Positions 53,800-61,734 of a stretch of 64,000 nt of DNA are shown in pieces. The stretch's first letter is position 1. The number at the start of each line of letters is the position of its first letter. The stretch comes from CBDATG01 sp965200145. GTDB taxonomy: Bacteria; Chloroflexota; Dehalococcoidia; Lucifugimonadales; Lucifugimonadaceae. The stretch covers positions 134,090 to 198,089 of the forward strand of contig CBDATG010000001.1 in assembly GCA_965200145.1 (NCBI GenBank), given 5' to 3'. Made by a program: the position numbers and the translations under genes. Under the pieces are notes generated by a model that had not been told where the DNA came from, searched no databases, and was given only the letters and a program-made list of their open reading frames with translations.

Positions 53800-55257
53800 T
53801 CAGCTCGCGGATCTGTTGACATAGATCGTCTTCGTCTCGGTGAAGAACTCGATCGCCGCCTTCCCCTGCTCCCGCGATCCGCTACTCGATTGCTTCATCC
53901 CACCGAATGGGACTTGAGGCTCAACACCCGCCGTCTCTCCGTTGACCTTGACTATCCCAGCCTCGATCCTGTCGGCGAAGGTCAACGCAGCGTTCAGGTT
54001 GCGTGTAAAGATGCCCGCACTGAGCCCATAGCGGACATCGTTCGCCACATCGATGGCCTCGTCAGCATCGGCCGCGGGAATTATCCCTAGTACAGGCCCG
54101 AATATCTCCTCGCAGGCCACAAAGTCATTCGGCGACACCTTGGACAGCACCGTCGGCTCGATGTAGTGGCCATTTGCGTATTGGTCCGCCGACGGAACGT
54201 CGCCGCCAGCGAGAACGTTCGCACCGTCTTGCACGCCGCGGGCGACAGCGGAAACGATGTTCTCACGAGATTGATCATCAATCACCGGTACAACCACCGA
54301 ATCAGCTTCTGCTCCAGGTCCGATCTTCAACGCACTTACCTTGTCGACCACCAGATCGGTGAAGTCCTCGATCACATCACCGACCACTATGGCTCGCGAT
54401 GTCGCAGTGCACTTCTGGCCCGAGTACTTCATCGCACCGTCAACAGTGACCTGCGCCGCCTGCTCCAAATCCGCATCTGGCAACACGATGACAGGATTCT
54501 TACCGCCCATCTCCAGCTGATACTTAACGCCGCGTCTAGCCGCCGTCGATGCGATGTTCATGCCAACGGAAGTAGACCCAGTGAAGGAAACGGCAGACAC
54601 GCCCTCAGATTCGACCAGCGCGTTGCCAACGGCACCTCCGGAACCTGTAACCAGATTGAAGACACCGGCCGGAAGGTCTACAGCCTCCCACATCTCAGCA
54701 ATCATCACGCCCAAGAGCGGTGTAGGCGATGCGGGCTTCAGCACGATCGTGTTGCCGTAGACCATCGCCGGAGCCATCTTCCAGATGGGTATCGCGAGCG
54801 GGAAGTTCCACGGCGTTATCAGCGTAACGACACCTATCGGGACGCGCCTGGTGTAGAGCAATATGCTCGGGTCCACAGATGGCACTACCTGCCCGACCGG
54901 GTTCGAGCCTTCCACTCCGTAGTACTGCAACAGCGCAACTGCCCTGCCAACCTCGCCACGCGCTTCAGCTATCGCTTTCCCACACTCCTTCGTGACGGCC
55001 TGTGCGTAACGCTCAGCGTGGTTTCCCAGATACTCAGCGGCAGCCATGAGGAACCCACCTCGAGCCAGCGGCGACATCGACGACCACACCGCTGACGTGA
55101 TAGACGCAGACTCAACCGCTCGTGCCGCATCGTTCGCGTCCGATGCCTGAAACTCCCCCACGACTTCATTCACATCTGCAGGGTTCGTGCTGACCGACAC
55201 CTTCCCAGTGGACGAATCCGTCCAGGTGCCGTTGATGTAATTCTTGTGCGGACTCAT
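53800..55257 (-). CDS. NAD(P)-dependent aldehyde dehydrogenase
   Basis: 485 aa. The conserved catalytic Glu is in QLEMGGKNP and the catalytic Cys in SGQKCTATSR; ITPWNFPLAIPIWKMAPAM and the C-terminal EIFGPVLGIIPA and PFGGMKQSSSGSREQG are present. Features resemble the 2,5-dioxovalerate/alpha-ketoglutaric semialdehyde dehydrogenase group, which ends pentose- and hexuronate-oxidation pathways; substrate assignment is tentative. It stands alone between DUF1800 and a nitroreductase. Confidence 0.94.
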   Translation of the reverse strand: MSPHKNYINGTWTDSSTGKVSVSTNPADVNEVVGEFQASDANDAARAVESASITSAVWSSMSPLARGGFLMAAAEYLGNHAERYAQAVTKECGKAIAEARGEVGRAVALLQYYGVEGSNPVGQVVPSVDPSILLYTRRVPIGVVTLITPWNFPLAIPIWKMAPAMVYGNTIVLKPASPTPLLGVMIAEMWEAVDLPAGVFNLVTGSGGAVGNALVESEGVSAVSFTGSTSVGMNIASTAARRGVKYQLEMGGKNPVIVLPDADLEQAAQVTVDGAMKYSGQKCTATSRAIVVGDVIEDFTDLVVDKVSALKIGPGAEADSVVVPVIDDQSRENIVSAVARGVQDGANVLAGGDVPSADQYANGHYIEPTVLSKVSPNDFVACEEIFGPVLGIIPAADADEAIDVANDVRYGLSAGIFTRNLNAALTFADRIEAGIVKVNGETAGVEPQVPFGGMKQSSSGSREQGKAAIEFFTETKTIYVNRSAS

Positions 55258-55362
55258 ATCGCCTCTTTCTAAGTGTTGGTGATTCGTAGGTCGCGTGTTA
55301 TCTCTGCATTGCCATCTGATAGATTATCGCCCTTCGTGTTGCGCGTTTCCCAACATCCTCTC

Positions 55363-55944
55363 TCACTCCAGCCAAGTCGCTACATCTGACAGCGGCGCGC
55401 GTACTGCTGACGGCGTTGACGCAGGATATCCGATGGAGAATGCGCCCACGATCTGCCATTCCGGTTCCGCTCCGATGGCCTGATGCACACCATCGCACTT
55501 GCAAGTCCGTCCTGTCGACCAGCCAACTGCCAATCCCAACGCGTGTGCCGCGAGTTGCAAGTTCTGCGCCGCGCAACATGCCGCCGCATAGTTCTCCTGC
55601 GTCACCTCATCGTCGTTGCCCGGTACCGAGTAGATATAGACCATCGCCGGTATGGACAAAACCTCATCGCGGATCTGCGCCGCCGATGCCACTCTGCGCT
55701 TCGGATTAGGGTTCTTGACGTTCTCGTAAGTCCAATCATGCACCAGAGACGCCACCTCAGACCTCGCCCTGCTCCCCTTAGGTAGCACCACGAAACGCCA
55801 CGGCTCCGTATGTCTGTGATTCGGTGCCCAGGTCGCCGCCTCAATGATGCGTTCAATCAGGTCGGGCGACACTTCTCGATCCGCGAACTCCTTCGTGTTG
55901 CGACGACTTCGGATCAAGTCGATGATTGCATGTCCGTTCTCCAT
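55363..55944 (-). CDS. Nitroreductase-family flavoprotein
   Basis: 193 aa from the ATG at 55944. RSRRNTKEFADREVSPDLIE (FMN-phosphate Arg/Ser cluster), AATWAPNHRHTEPWRFVVL, the AACCAAQNLQLAAHALGL helix and the C-terminal IVGAFSIGYPA match the nitroreductase fold. It would reduce quinones, nitro groups or similar with NAD(P)H; the physiological role is unknown. Confidence 0.9.
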   Translation of the reverse strand: MENGHAIIDLIRSRRNTKEFADREVSPDLIERIIEAATWAPNHRHTEPWRFVVLPKGSRARSEVASLVHDWTYENVKNPNPKRRVASAAQIRDEVLSIPAMVYIYSVPGNDDEVTQENYAAACCAAQNLQLAAHALGLAVGWSTGRTCKCDGVHQAIGAEPEWQIVGAFSIGYPASTPSAVRAPLSDVATWLE

Positions 55945-56129
55945 ACTCGCGCCCACTGATATCTCGTTTGTATCGGGTAATGGTCCTGCCGCTGATAAGC
56001 TACATCGGCATGACTTCCGCTAGTCTTGAGATTTTATGGCATTTACAAGTAGTAGGTCGGAACCCCGTTGACCACCACTAACCTCGGCTCTACCATGTCC
56101 TCGCTGCTCCGAGGAGGAGATACGAACCC

Positions 56130-56924
56130 GTGAGTCGTTTCAGCAGGGCGCGCAAGGTGCACTCGCACACCGTGGAAGGCCGCCGTGCAGTCCTGGAAAC
56201 GTTGCGGTCCGGTCAAGAGGTGTCACGCCTGCTGATCGCCGACAACGTCGAGCCTGGACCACAGATGCGCGAGATACAGGAGCTGGCGCACAAATCAGGT
56301 TTGCCGGTCGAAACTATCAAGCGCGTCGAATTGGATCGACAGTCGCGCACCAAGAAGAGCCAAGGTGTCCTTGCGGTCCTGCCCGACAGACGATATGTGC
56401 AGGTAGAAGACCTGATTCTGGCAGCAGATTCCAAAGAAGAACCGCCACTGTTAGCGGTGTTGGATGGCGTAGTCGACCCTCACAACCTAGGTGCAATCGC
56501 CCGAACTTTGCACGCAGCTGGCGGCCACGGATTGATTATCCCAGAACGCCGTGCGGCATCGGTTTCACCCGGCGCGATGCGAGCGTCAGCCGGCGCGTTG
56601 GTGCATGTACAGGTGGCGCGCGTGCCAAACATATCCAAGACGCTGTCACATCTCAAGAACCTAGGCTTGCAAACCGTCGCGCTCGACGCCGACGCGAACA
56701 CGGACTTCCGCGACGCCGACCTATCGCCACCGACCGCGCTCGTGATCGGATCAGAAGAACGCGGCGTGTCACGCCTCAGCATGAAAGAGTGCGATCTGGC
56801 GATCTCCATTCCCATGTCCGGACCGATCGCGTCGCTCAACGCGTCCGTGAGCGCAGCCATAGTGCTGTATGAAGCCTTACGGCAACGCGAACTTTCTATC
56901 ACGCAGACAGCGTCTCAACCTTGA
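56130..56924 (+). CDS. rlmB: TrmH/SpoU-family rRNA 2'-O-methyltransferase (RlmB-like)
   Basis: 264 aa from a GTG preceded by GAGGAGGAG. An N-terminal substrate-binding domain (VEGRRAVLETLRSG) precedes the SPOUT core: motif 1 DPHNLGAIARTLHAAG, motif 2 LVIGSEERGVS and motif 3 IPMSGPIASLNASVSAAIVLYE (quoted in part: GPIASLNASVSAAIVLYE). RlmB methylates G2251 in the 23S peptidyl-transferase centre; other TrmH-like RNA targets cannot be excluded. Its 3' end overlaps the convergent ABC gene by 26 bp. Confidence 0.9.
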   Translation: MSRFSRARKVHSHTVEGRRAVLETLRSGQEVSRLLIADNVEPGPQMREIQELAHKSGLPVETIKRVELDRQSRTKKSQGVLAVLPDRRYVQVEDLILAADSKEEPPLLAVLDGVVDPHNLGAIARTLHAAGGHGLIIPERRAASVSPGAMRASAGALVHVQVARVPNISKTLSHLKNLGLQTVALDADANTDFRDADLSPPTALVIGSEERGVSRLSMKECDLAISIPMSGPIASLNASVSAAIVLYEALRQRELSITQTASQP

Positions 56925-57999
56925 TGCACGCCACCTCATGCCGCCGCGTCAGGCTGCTGGCCGTGGCGCGCAACTCCGGCACCACCTCCGCACACTCGTC
57001 CGTCGCAATCGGGCAACGCGTCCGAAAAACGCATCCAGACGGCGGATCCACCGGACTCGGTATATCCCCCTGCAACACGATCCTCTCACGCTTGCGCTCC
57101 GCTACTGGATCTGGCATCGGTGCTGCAGAAATCAGTGCTTGCGTGTAAGGATGTAGCGGATGCTCATATATCTCATCGCCCTCCGCTATCTCGACGATCT
57201 TGCCCAGATACATCACCGCCGTCCGATGCGCGATGTGCCGCACAACTGATAGGTCGTGTGCGACGAAGATGAATGCCAAGTTGTGTTGGTCCTGTAGGTC
57301 TTCTAGCAGATTGATCACCTGCGCCTGAATAGAGACATCCAGCGCGGACACAGGCTCGTCAAGTATCACCAACGCCGGATCGGCCGCCAGAGCCCGCGCG
57401 ATCGCAATTCGCTGACGCTGACCGCCTGAGAACTGGTGCGGATATCGCGTGGCAACGGCAGGATGCAGTCCAACCATGTGGAACAGCTCCGCAAGCCGCG
57501 AGCGATATTCGACATCGTTCTCAATCAGCTTGTGCGTGCGGATCGGCTCGCCCACAATGTCCCCTGCTCTCATGCGCGGATTGAGCGAGCCGTAAGGGTC
57601 CTGAAACATGAGGCTCATGTTGCGACGCACCGCACGCATCTCTGACGCACCCATACCAACCAGCTCCTGCCCCATGAACAGCACCGAACCATCCGTAGGC
57701 CGCTCAAGCTGGATGATCGCCCGCGCCGTAGTGGTCTTCCCTGACCCACTCTCGCCGACAATGCCAAGCGTCTCACCCGGATTCACGCTGAACGACACTC
57801 CATTAACCGCGCGCACATGCCCAACGACCCGCTGAAAGATAAACCCGCGAGTGATGGGAAAGTGCACATGTAGGTCGGCAACGGACAGCAACGGACCGGC
57901 CGCCAAGTTAACCGCCGCCACGGAGCGAGAATAATCGCGCGCAACGGCGAAGTCGGCAGCACCAGTAGCGGTGATCAGGGATGTGTTCGGGACAGACAT
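56899..57999 (-). CDS. Oligopeptide/dipeptide ABC transporter ATPase, orphan
   Basis: 366 aa, OppF/DppF type: P-loop GESGSGKTT, Q-loop FQDPYGSLNPRM, signature FSGGQRQRIAIARAL, Walker B LVILDEPVSALD and a C-terminal oligo_HPY region ending with a cysteine-containing segment (GCVFRTRCPIATDECAE) found in this family. OppF proteins normally sit behind OppA-B-C-D; none is nearby, so it may serve a transporter encoded elsewhere. A hairpin (57997-58025) covers its start codon. Confidence 0.92.
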   Translation of the reverse strand: MSVPNTSLITATGAADFAVARDYSRSVAAVNLAAGPLLSVADLHVHFPITRGFIFQRVVGHVRAVNGVSFSVNPGETLGIVGESGSGKTTTARAIIQLERPTDGSVLFMGQELVGMGASEMRAVRRNMSLMFQDPYGSLNPRMRAGDIVGEPIRTHKLIENDVEYRSRLAELFHMVGLHPAVATRYPHQFSGGQRQRIAIARALAADPALVILDEPVSALDVSIQAQVINLLEDLQDQHNLAFIFVAHDLSVVRHIAHRTAVMYLGKIVEIAEGDEIYEHPLHPYTQALISAAPMPDPVAERKRERIVLQGDIPSPVDPPSGCVFRTRCPIATDECAEVVPELRATASSLTRRHEVACIKVETLSA

Positions 58000-58025
58000 T
58001 CGCTACTCAATAGAGTAAGCGAACG
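57997..58025 (-). promoter_or_regulatory. Hairpin covering the start codon of the ABC ATPase gene
   Basis: On the minus strand CGTTCGCT-t-ACTC and GAGT-AGCGAATG pair around TATT (12 bp, one bulge, one G-U). The 3' arm contains the GAG of the likely ribosome site and the ATG itself, so folded mRNA would hide both. It also lies just beyond the stop of the last array gene (58049), without a U-tract. Confidence 0.45.
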
Positions 58026-58048
58026 CGATTAGGAAGCGAAGAAAGGTG

Positions 58049-58480
58049 TCAACCGTGACCGAGCATGACCATCACCGTGCCAGGATCGACGTCCCGCGCC
58101 CGCAACAAGATGATGGCAAGGTCGCGTTGCAATCGCTCCTCGCCCGAGACATCCAGCCAGAGCCCGTTAGGCAACAGATATGGTCGTTCAAACTTACTGC
58201 CATCCGAATGCACCGCGTCACGCGCAACGAGATTCCGATCCTCATTGGCAGGAAACTTGACACTTTCCTGTAACTGTCCAGTGAGCGCCAACCAAGACGC
58301 GATCTGACCGTAGACATCCCGCCAACTGCTAACCTGCCGTATCTCACCATCATCAAACGTAGCGGCAAAGGGAAACGGTCCGTCAAACGCGGCATAGGCC
58401 TTAGTTATAGGAATCCACCGGTCAACTGGCAACCCCAACGCAATGCCGCGGTGCTGAGCGGTTGTGTCGGTCGCAGTCAT
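58049..58480 (-). CDS. C-module-only protein of the HsdR-N array
   Basis: 143 aa. No annotated family is recognised, but the sequence aligns with the C-terminal module of the neighbouring fusion proteins and with the 149-aa protein at 59583: LGLPVDRWIP, FDGPFPFAATFDDGE, SSWRDVYGQIASWL, LLPNGLWLDV and a final VDPGTVMVML. Its ATG overlaps the stop of the N+C gene at 58477 by 4 nt (ATGA), so the two are translated together. It may be a partner or regulator of the fused nuclease. No catalytic motif is seen. Confidence 0.75.
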   Translation of the reverse strand: MTATDTTAQHRGIALGLPVDRWIPITKAYAAFDGPFPFAATFDDGEIRQVSSWRDVYGQIASWLALTGQLQESVKFPANEDRNLVARDAVHSDGSKFERPYLLPNGLWLDVSGEERLQRDLAIILLRARDVDPGTVMVMLGHG

Positions 58481-59454
58481 TTGGCTCGGCCCTTGTTGAG
58501 GGGCATGGGAGGGGGCTGCGACGAATCAATGGTAATGGTCGCATACTCGATTTGAACGGACCCTGGGTCAATGCCGAAGTGCCTAAGCATTCTGACGGAG
58601 TAATCCTTGGTTGCCTTGTTCGATCCAAGGTCGTTCTCAAGCCAAACCCCTTCGCTGACCTCTCTCGGATCAGTGAAATCGTTGCCGTTCGGATGCACCT
58701 TCGAGGTGTTCATTGCACACCTCTTCACCTGCTGGCCCTTAGCCAGTACCACCGGGTAATCGCCAGGTTGAACGAGGCCGTCGTAGACAACGTATCTACA
58801 AGTCTCCAAGTACACCCTAGCCCAGGAGTTGACAACCCGCTTCGAACCGTCTTCAAACCTCAGCAGAGACGGTTTCTGCTTCCAATCAGCTTCCGGGAGG
58901 GGAGTCACTGGACTCTGGACCTGGAAAACGGTCCTAAGCACCCCTCGATCGTCTCTTCGGGTCGGTTCGGGTTCAAACCTAGATGCCGACAGACGATCCA
59001 CGAGATCATACGCTGTCTCAAACGGTTGTTCCGCAGACAACCTCAGTCTTTCGCCCTTGTAATCCCCGGACTCGCGGTAAACAATCCATTCGTCGCCGTT
59101 CGTGAGCGCAACCATTTTGATGTTTGAACATTGAGGGTCTCTGAAGTACTTGATAACTTGGTCGGGCACTCCCCGCCCGAAGTCGGTGCCCAGTCTCTTG
59201 GCCTCGATAACCGCGACTGGCTCTCCGCCCATCATCAAGGCGTAGTCGGGCTTGCCCGCCTTCAAATCGAACTCAACTTGGACCTTTTCCGGATCCTCAG
59301 GGTTCCAACCGAGCTCACGTAGCAACGGGTCAACCAGCACCATCCTTGTACGGGTTTCGTGACCTTGGATGTACTCGCGATACTCCGAAGCGCGCTGCCT
59401 GAGCGCACGCACCATCTGCTCGATTTGCTTTGGATCGTCCCGCCTCATCGACAT
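58477..59454 (-). CDS. HsdR-N-like PD-(D/E)xK nuclease fused to C-module (copy 1)
   Basis: 325 aa from the ATG at 59454 (AGGA 8 nt upstream). N-module about 10-160: GHETRTRMVLVDPLLRELGW, then KPDYALMMGGEPVAVIEAKR with Asp, Glu and Lys of a PD-(D/E)xK site, and LTNGDEWIVYRESGDYKGER. A linker of about 40 residues leads to the C-module: VNSWARVYLETCRYV, CAMNTSKVHPNG, SEGVWLEND and HFGIDPGSVQIEY. The N-module resembles the HsdR N-terminal/COG2810 'predicted type IV restriction endonuclease' group. No helicase or methylase domain. Likely nuclease; target unknown. Confidence 0.82.
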   Translation of the reverse strand: MSMRRDDPKQIEQMVRALRQRASEYREYIQGHETRTRMVLVDPLLRELGWNPEDPEKVQVEFDLKAGKPDYALMMGGEPVAVIEAKRLGTDFGRGVPDQVIKYFRDPQCSNIKMVALTNGDEWIVYRESGDYKGERLRLSAEQPFETAYDLVDRLSASRFEPEPTRRDDRGVLRTVFQVQSPVTPLPEADWKQKPSLLRFEDGSKRVVNSWARVYLETCRYVVYDGLVQPGDYPVVLAKGQQVKRCAMNTSKVHPNGNDFTDPREVSEGVWLENDLGSNKATKDYSVRMLRHFGIDPGSVQIEYATITIDSSQPPPMPLNKGRAK

Positions 59455-59499
59455 GGGCAATATCCTATTACTCAATCGACCGCTAGCACCCCGGAGTCA

Positions 59500-59559
59500 T
59501 CAACTCCAGCGCGAATCGTCCCGATGCTCCAGCATAACCTTCATCTTGTGAGCAATCCG
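59500..59559 (-). pseudogene. Relic: C-terminal tail of a lost C-module-only gene
   Basis: In the 128-bp gap between the C-only gene (stop at 59583) and copy 1, the minus strand reads KMKVMLEHRDDSRWS then TGA. The intact C-only protein at 59583 ends RIEVMLEHRDDLQWN. The shared VMLEHRDD with synonymous codon differences points to a deleted duplicate of that gene rather than recent sequence duplication. Confidence 0.6.
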
Positions 59560-59582
59560 ATTGTAGAGGGAGGGCTACGTCC

Positions 59583-60032
59583 CTAATTCCACTGCAGGTC
59601 GTCTCGGTGTTCAAGCATGACTTCAATGCGTTGCGTATCCGCATCAAACCGTCTCAGTAGCTCAAGTATTCGCTCGAACTGGAGGGGTTCCGGTCCACCG
59701 ACTTCAAGCCACCATCCGTTAGGCAACTCAAAGGGTTGCTGGAATAGTTCGCCGCCGGTGTGGGTGGGTGTTTCGTTGACGATGTAGCGGCCGCTCGAAC
59801 CCTTCACCTCTACAACAGCGACGATCTTGTCCAATGAAATCAACCATGATACGACGTGTCCGTAAGCCTCGCGCCAAGATTGGACAACTCGAACTCTACC
59901 ACCGTCAAACTTGATTCTTGACGGGTACGGTCCATAGAAGGCTGGGTACACAGCATCGAGCTGCAACCATTGTTCTGTCGGGAGCTCTAGAGCTACTCCC
60001 GAGTAGCGAGGCGGTCTTGTCGTGGTGGTCAT
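59583..60032 (-). CDS. C-module-only protein of the HsdR-N array (second copy)
   Basis: 149 aa from the ATG at 60032; a longer frame adds 11 residues. It aligns with the 143-aa protein at 58049 and with the C-modules of the fusions: LELPTEQWLQLD, FYGPYPSRIKFDGG, VQSWREAYGHVVSWL, ELPNGWWLEV and RRFDADTQRIEVML. It follows the N-only gene (60109) by 76 nt, so together the two genes equal one split fusion protein. No annotated family is known to me for the module on its own. Confidence 0.73.
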   Translation of the reverse strand: MTTTTRPPRYSGVALELPTEQWLQLDAVYPAFYGPYPSRIKFDGGRVRVVQSWREAYGHVVSWLISLDKIVAVVEVKGSSGRYIVNETPTHTGGELFQQPFELPNGWWLEVGGPEPLQFERILELLRRFDADTQRIEVMLEHRDDLQWN

Positions 60033-60108
60033 TTCGAATCTCTCCGCTCTGACAATGCATATCACTCAATCATACCGTCCAAAGCCGCGACCACGACGAC
60101 CTTACCCA

Positions 60109-60600
60109 TCAGCCCACGAGGCTGTCGCGCGCAACTCTAGCCAACTGTGCAGTTGCCACCTCATCATTGACGCTGCTAATGTGAACATGCATCAACGAAG
60201 AAGCACCTGAATAAACCGATCCCCTAATCCCGTACATGTGCCAATAGTCTCCATCGGTAACAACGACAGACTCGGACCCAAGCCATCTACCGTATTCCGT
60301 AGCTTGGTCCACAGCCCGGTCCGACAGACTGCTTCCCAACCGCTTGGCCTCCACGACCAACACAGCGTATTGTCGCGCAAGCAACGAGTAATCAGCCCGT
60401 CCACCGTGCGCCTCGGCTTCAAGAATCACGAGCGCTGGATCCAACACCGTCCACCCCAACGCCGTCAGCACTGGGTCAATCAGGAACTGGCGCGTACGTG
60501 TCTCATGTCCAGCGATGTAGGCACCGTCAGACTCGATGCGCGAACGAACCAAGCGGACAGCATCGATGAGGGGCGCCAGTGAAGGCGATCGATCAATCAA
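60109..60600 (-). CDS. N-module-only PD-(D/E)xK nuclease-like protein
   Basis: 163 aa from a TTG at 60600 that overlaps the preceding gene's stop by 8 nt. It contains the complete N-module: AGHETRTRQFLIDPVLTALGW, RADYSLLARQYAVLVVEAKR (Asp...Glu-x-Lys preserved) and VVTDGDYWHMYG. It stops where the other copies continue into the linker. The C-module is encoded separately at 59583. The region is more diverged than the fused copies, suggesting an old split. Confidence 0.75.
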   Translation of the reverse strand: MIDRSPSLAPLIDAVRLVRSRIESDGAYIAGHETRTRQFLIDPVLTALGWTVLDPALVILEAEAHGGRADYSLLARQYAVLVVEAKRLGSSLSDRAVDQATEYGRWLGSESVVVTDGDYWHMYGIRGSVYSGASSLMHVHISSVNDEVATAQLARVARDSLVG

Positions 60601-61423
60601 AGCAGACTTGGACCGAGTCGGGATCGCTGTGGAATTGGCTCAGGAGACTACAGGAATAGACTATTATCGCGTCTTTCCCCCCAAGCGCTTCCAACCACAT
60701 GTCCTCTTCAATCATTACGGGCGCAAAGAAGGGTTTCCCGTCCGGTCCTTCTGGTTTGTGGTAGATCGCCCATTTCTTGCCTTTTGCGGCATAGACAGGT
60801 AGGTTCGACGCGCGGATGCCCCCAGAGGACACGAGATACTTGGCTACGTCGACGTAAAGTCCCTTCCACGTTTCAAACTTCCTAGGTGCCGCTTCACCCA
60901 TCCGAACCCAGGTGGGAGTGGAGTCCGGCCATTCGCCGCATAACGGATACCAAGCCACTGGCGGGACAGGATTCGGCAGTTCCTCGTGAAACTCGAAAGC
61001 GGTCTTGAATTCGCCTGCAGAATCGACCCTAACCTGCTTCGGTTCGAAATTCGGCGCACGGAAGAATTGCCATTCGTTGCCATTGGTGAACACGATCAAA
61101 TCGAGACCTGGGAAGGCAGCAACTTTCTTGACCAGCGCGGCGGCTGTAAACTTCTGATCCAATTTCTTAGCTTCAATGATCGCGACAACCGAGTCGCCAC
61201 TCATCAAAGCGTAGTCAGCCCACCCCTGATTGACCTTGTATTCATGATGAACAAGTTGGGGGTCTTCAGGGTCCCAGCCGCGGGAACGTAGCAACGGGTC
61301 AACGAGAACCACTCGCGTGCGTGTTTCATGCGCTTTGATGTGATTCCGGTGGTTCTTAATACGGTCTCTGAGTTCGCGGATCGTGCTTTCGATCCTCTTT
61401 ATGATTTCAGCGTCTGAGGTCAT
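60593..61423 (-). CDS. HsdR-N-like PD-(D/E)xK nuclease fused to C-module (copy 2)
   Basis: 276 aa, ATG at 61423. N-module: KAHETRTRVVLVDPLLRSRGW, WADYALMSGDSVVAIIEAKK, FTNGNEWQFFRAPNFEPKQ. The C-module starts near residue 155 (WYPLCGEWPDSTPTWVRMG) and includes ETWKGLYVDVAKYL, EEDMWLEALGG and FHSDPDSVQVCFD at the extreme end. The linker is shorter than in copy 1. It overlaps the N-only gene by 8 nt. Same presumed nuclease function; target unknown. Confidence 0.82.
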   Translation of the reverse strand: MTSDAEIIKRIESTIRELRDRIKNHRNHIKAHETRTRVVLVDPLLRSRGWDPEDPQLVHHEYKVNQGWADYALMSGDSVVAIIEAKKLDQKFTAAALVKKVAAFPGLDLIVFTNGNEWQFFRAPNFEPKQVRVDSAGEFKTAFEFHEELPNPVPPVAWYPLCGEWPDSTPTWVRMGEAAPRKFETWKGLYVDVAKYLVSSGGIRASNLPVYAAKGKKWAIYHKPEGPDGKPFFAPVMIEEDMWLEALGGKDAIIVYSCSLLSQFHSDPDSVQVCFD

Positions 61424-61505
61424 GGCATTGCCTTAATCCTACATGAAACGTGTCCGCAGGTAATTCGCCTCGCCCAAGGAATGTCTCATCGGTGAATCAC
61501 AAATA

Positions 61506-61685
61506 TCAGCAGGGATACTCACGGTGTACATGCATCATACGCGAAGGATACGGACCGTCAAACACCAGACAGACTTTCGCCATCTGCACCCATTCGTTCG
61601 TAGGCAGGTCAAGCTCGACATCGCGCGCATATCTGGATGGTTGCTACGCATCACGATGCGAGACCGGCCGTTGTCGAGGTGTCAT
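61506..61685 (-). pseudogene. Relic of a C-module-only gene
   Basis: Within the 311-bp gap 61424-61734 the minus strand has ATG at 61685 and 60 in-frame codons with TAG at codon 14 and TGA at 61506-61508. After the TAG it reads ...RYARDVELDLPTNEWVQM.. and FDGPYPSR, aligning with RYSGVALELPTEQWLQLD and FYGPYPSR of the protein at 59583; homology then stops. It sits directly downstream of the broken fusion gene, mirroring the fusion/C-only order at 58049-59454. The rest of the gap shows nothing. Confidence 0.65.
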
Positions 61686-61734
61686 TGGTGTCTCCCGTAG
61701 TCGGCCGCTGTTCAATGAGCACATCCGCCCGTAT

